Shown here piece after piece: positions 63,926 to 64,000 of a stretch of DNA of 64,000 nucleotides (its first letter is position 1; each line of letters opens with the position of its first letter). Made by a program: the position numbers and the translations under genes. The notes below the pieces were generated by a model. It saw nothing but the letters and a program-made list of their open reading frames with translations. It was not told the origin of the DNA and did not search any database. Source of the DNA: Phytophthora colocasiae. Its lineage: Eukaryota > Oomycota > Peronosporomycetes > Peronosporales > Peronosporaceae. Location: positions 1,302,001 through 1,366,000 of the forward strand of contig JAGKQI010000034.1 in NCBI GenBank assembly GCA_018806915.1, in the 5' to 3' direction.

Positions 63926-64000
63926 GAGCTCCCCGGTCGCTTTCGATACTGAGGTGCGACCTTCTTTGTCTTGTCCTCACGAACGGACGATTGCAATAGT

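Overview
The window looks like nuclear DNA of a plant-pathogenic oomycete, most likely Phytophthora or a close relative. I infer this from compact genes with 55-75 bp GT-AG introns, from the oomycete initiator plus flanking element (like TCATTYY followed by an A/T-rich tail) just upstream of many ATGs, from a two-domain phosphagen kinase and a Cys-variant bZIP known from Phytophthora, from families of small secreted proteins, and from the mobile-element content. Species cannot be fixed from the sequence alone.

Layout. 0-7 kb is a dense housekeeping block: an OGFOD3-like membrane 2OG oxygenase, a WW-domain protein, a cytosolic Hsp104/ClpB disaggregase with heat-shock elements, and a quinone reductase. 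6.8-11.4 kb is a D-2-hydroxyacid dehydrogenase gene split by a complete piggyBac-like transposon with TTAA duplications. 11.5-22.6 kb holds farnesyltransferase beta, an unknown protein, two divergent intact 2-hydroxyacid dehydrogenase paralogues, SdhC, a 1284-residue PPR protein and an unknown four-exon gene. 22.9-23.3 kb is a tRNA-derived SINE with a 14-bp target duplication. 23.7-43 kb is mostly accessory: a small secreted protein gene (SSP-a), a gene-poor stretch, a MULE transposon, a 2OG-oxygenase/zinc-finger ORF, and a 5'-truncated LINE into which a 9.6-kb Ty3/Gypsy element has inserted. SSP-b and a fourth 2-hydroxyacid dehydrogenase follow.

43.5-53 kb is rearranged. An intact gene fuses an MMACHC (cobalamin-trafficking)-like domain to an asparagine-synthase-like domain and a zinc ribbon. 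Next to it lie a bZIP gene and inverted, scrambled fragments of the fusion gene. An inverted repeat with arms of about 0.87 kb carries one intact (SSP-c) and one frameshifted (SSP-d) secreted-protein gene. Three secreted beta/gamma-crystallin-like proteins border this region. 53-64 kb returns to conserved genes: OSCP1, the two-domain taurocyamine-kinase-like enzyme, and a 2205-residue WW-WW-FYVE-helical-repeat-zinc-ribbon protein.

The housekeeping genes work independently in proteostasis, prenylation, respiration, energy buffering and membrane trafficking. The accessory part shows repeated transposon insertion and local duplication around genes for secreted proteins, a pattern typical of fast-evolving parts of Phytophthora genomes. 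All exon structures, homologies and motif calls were made by eye from the sequence; none was checked against a database.
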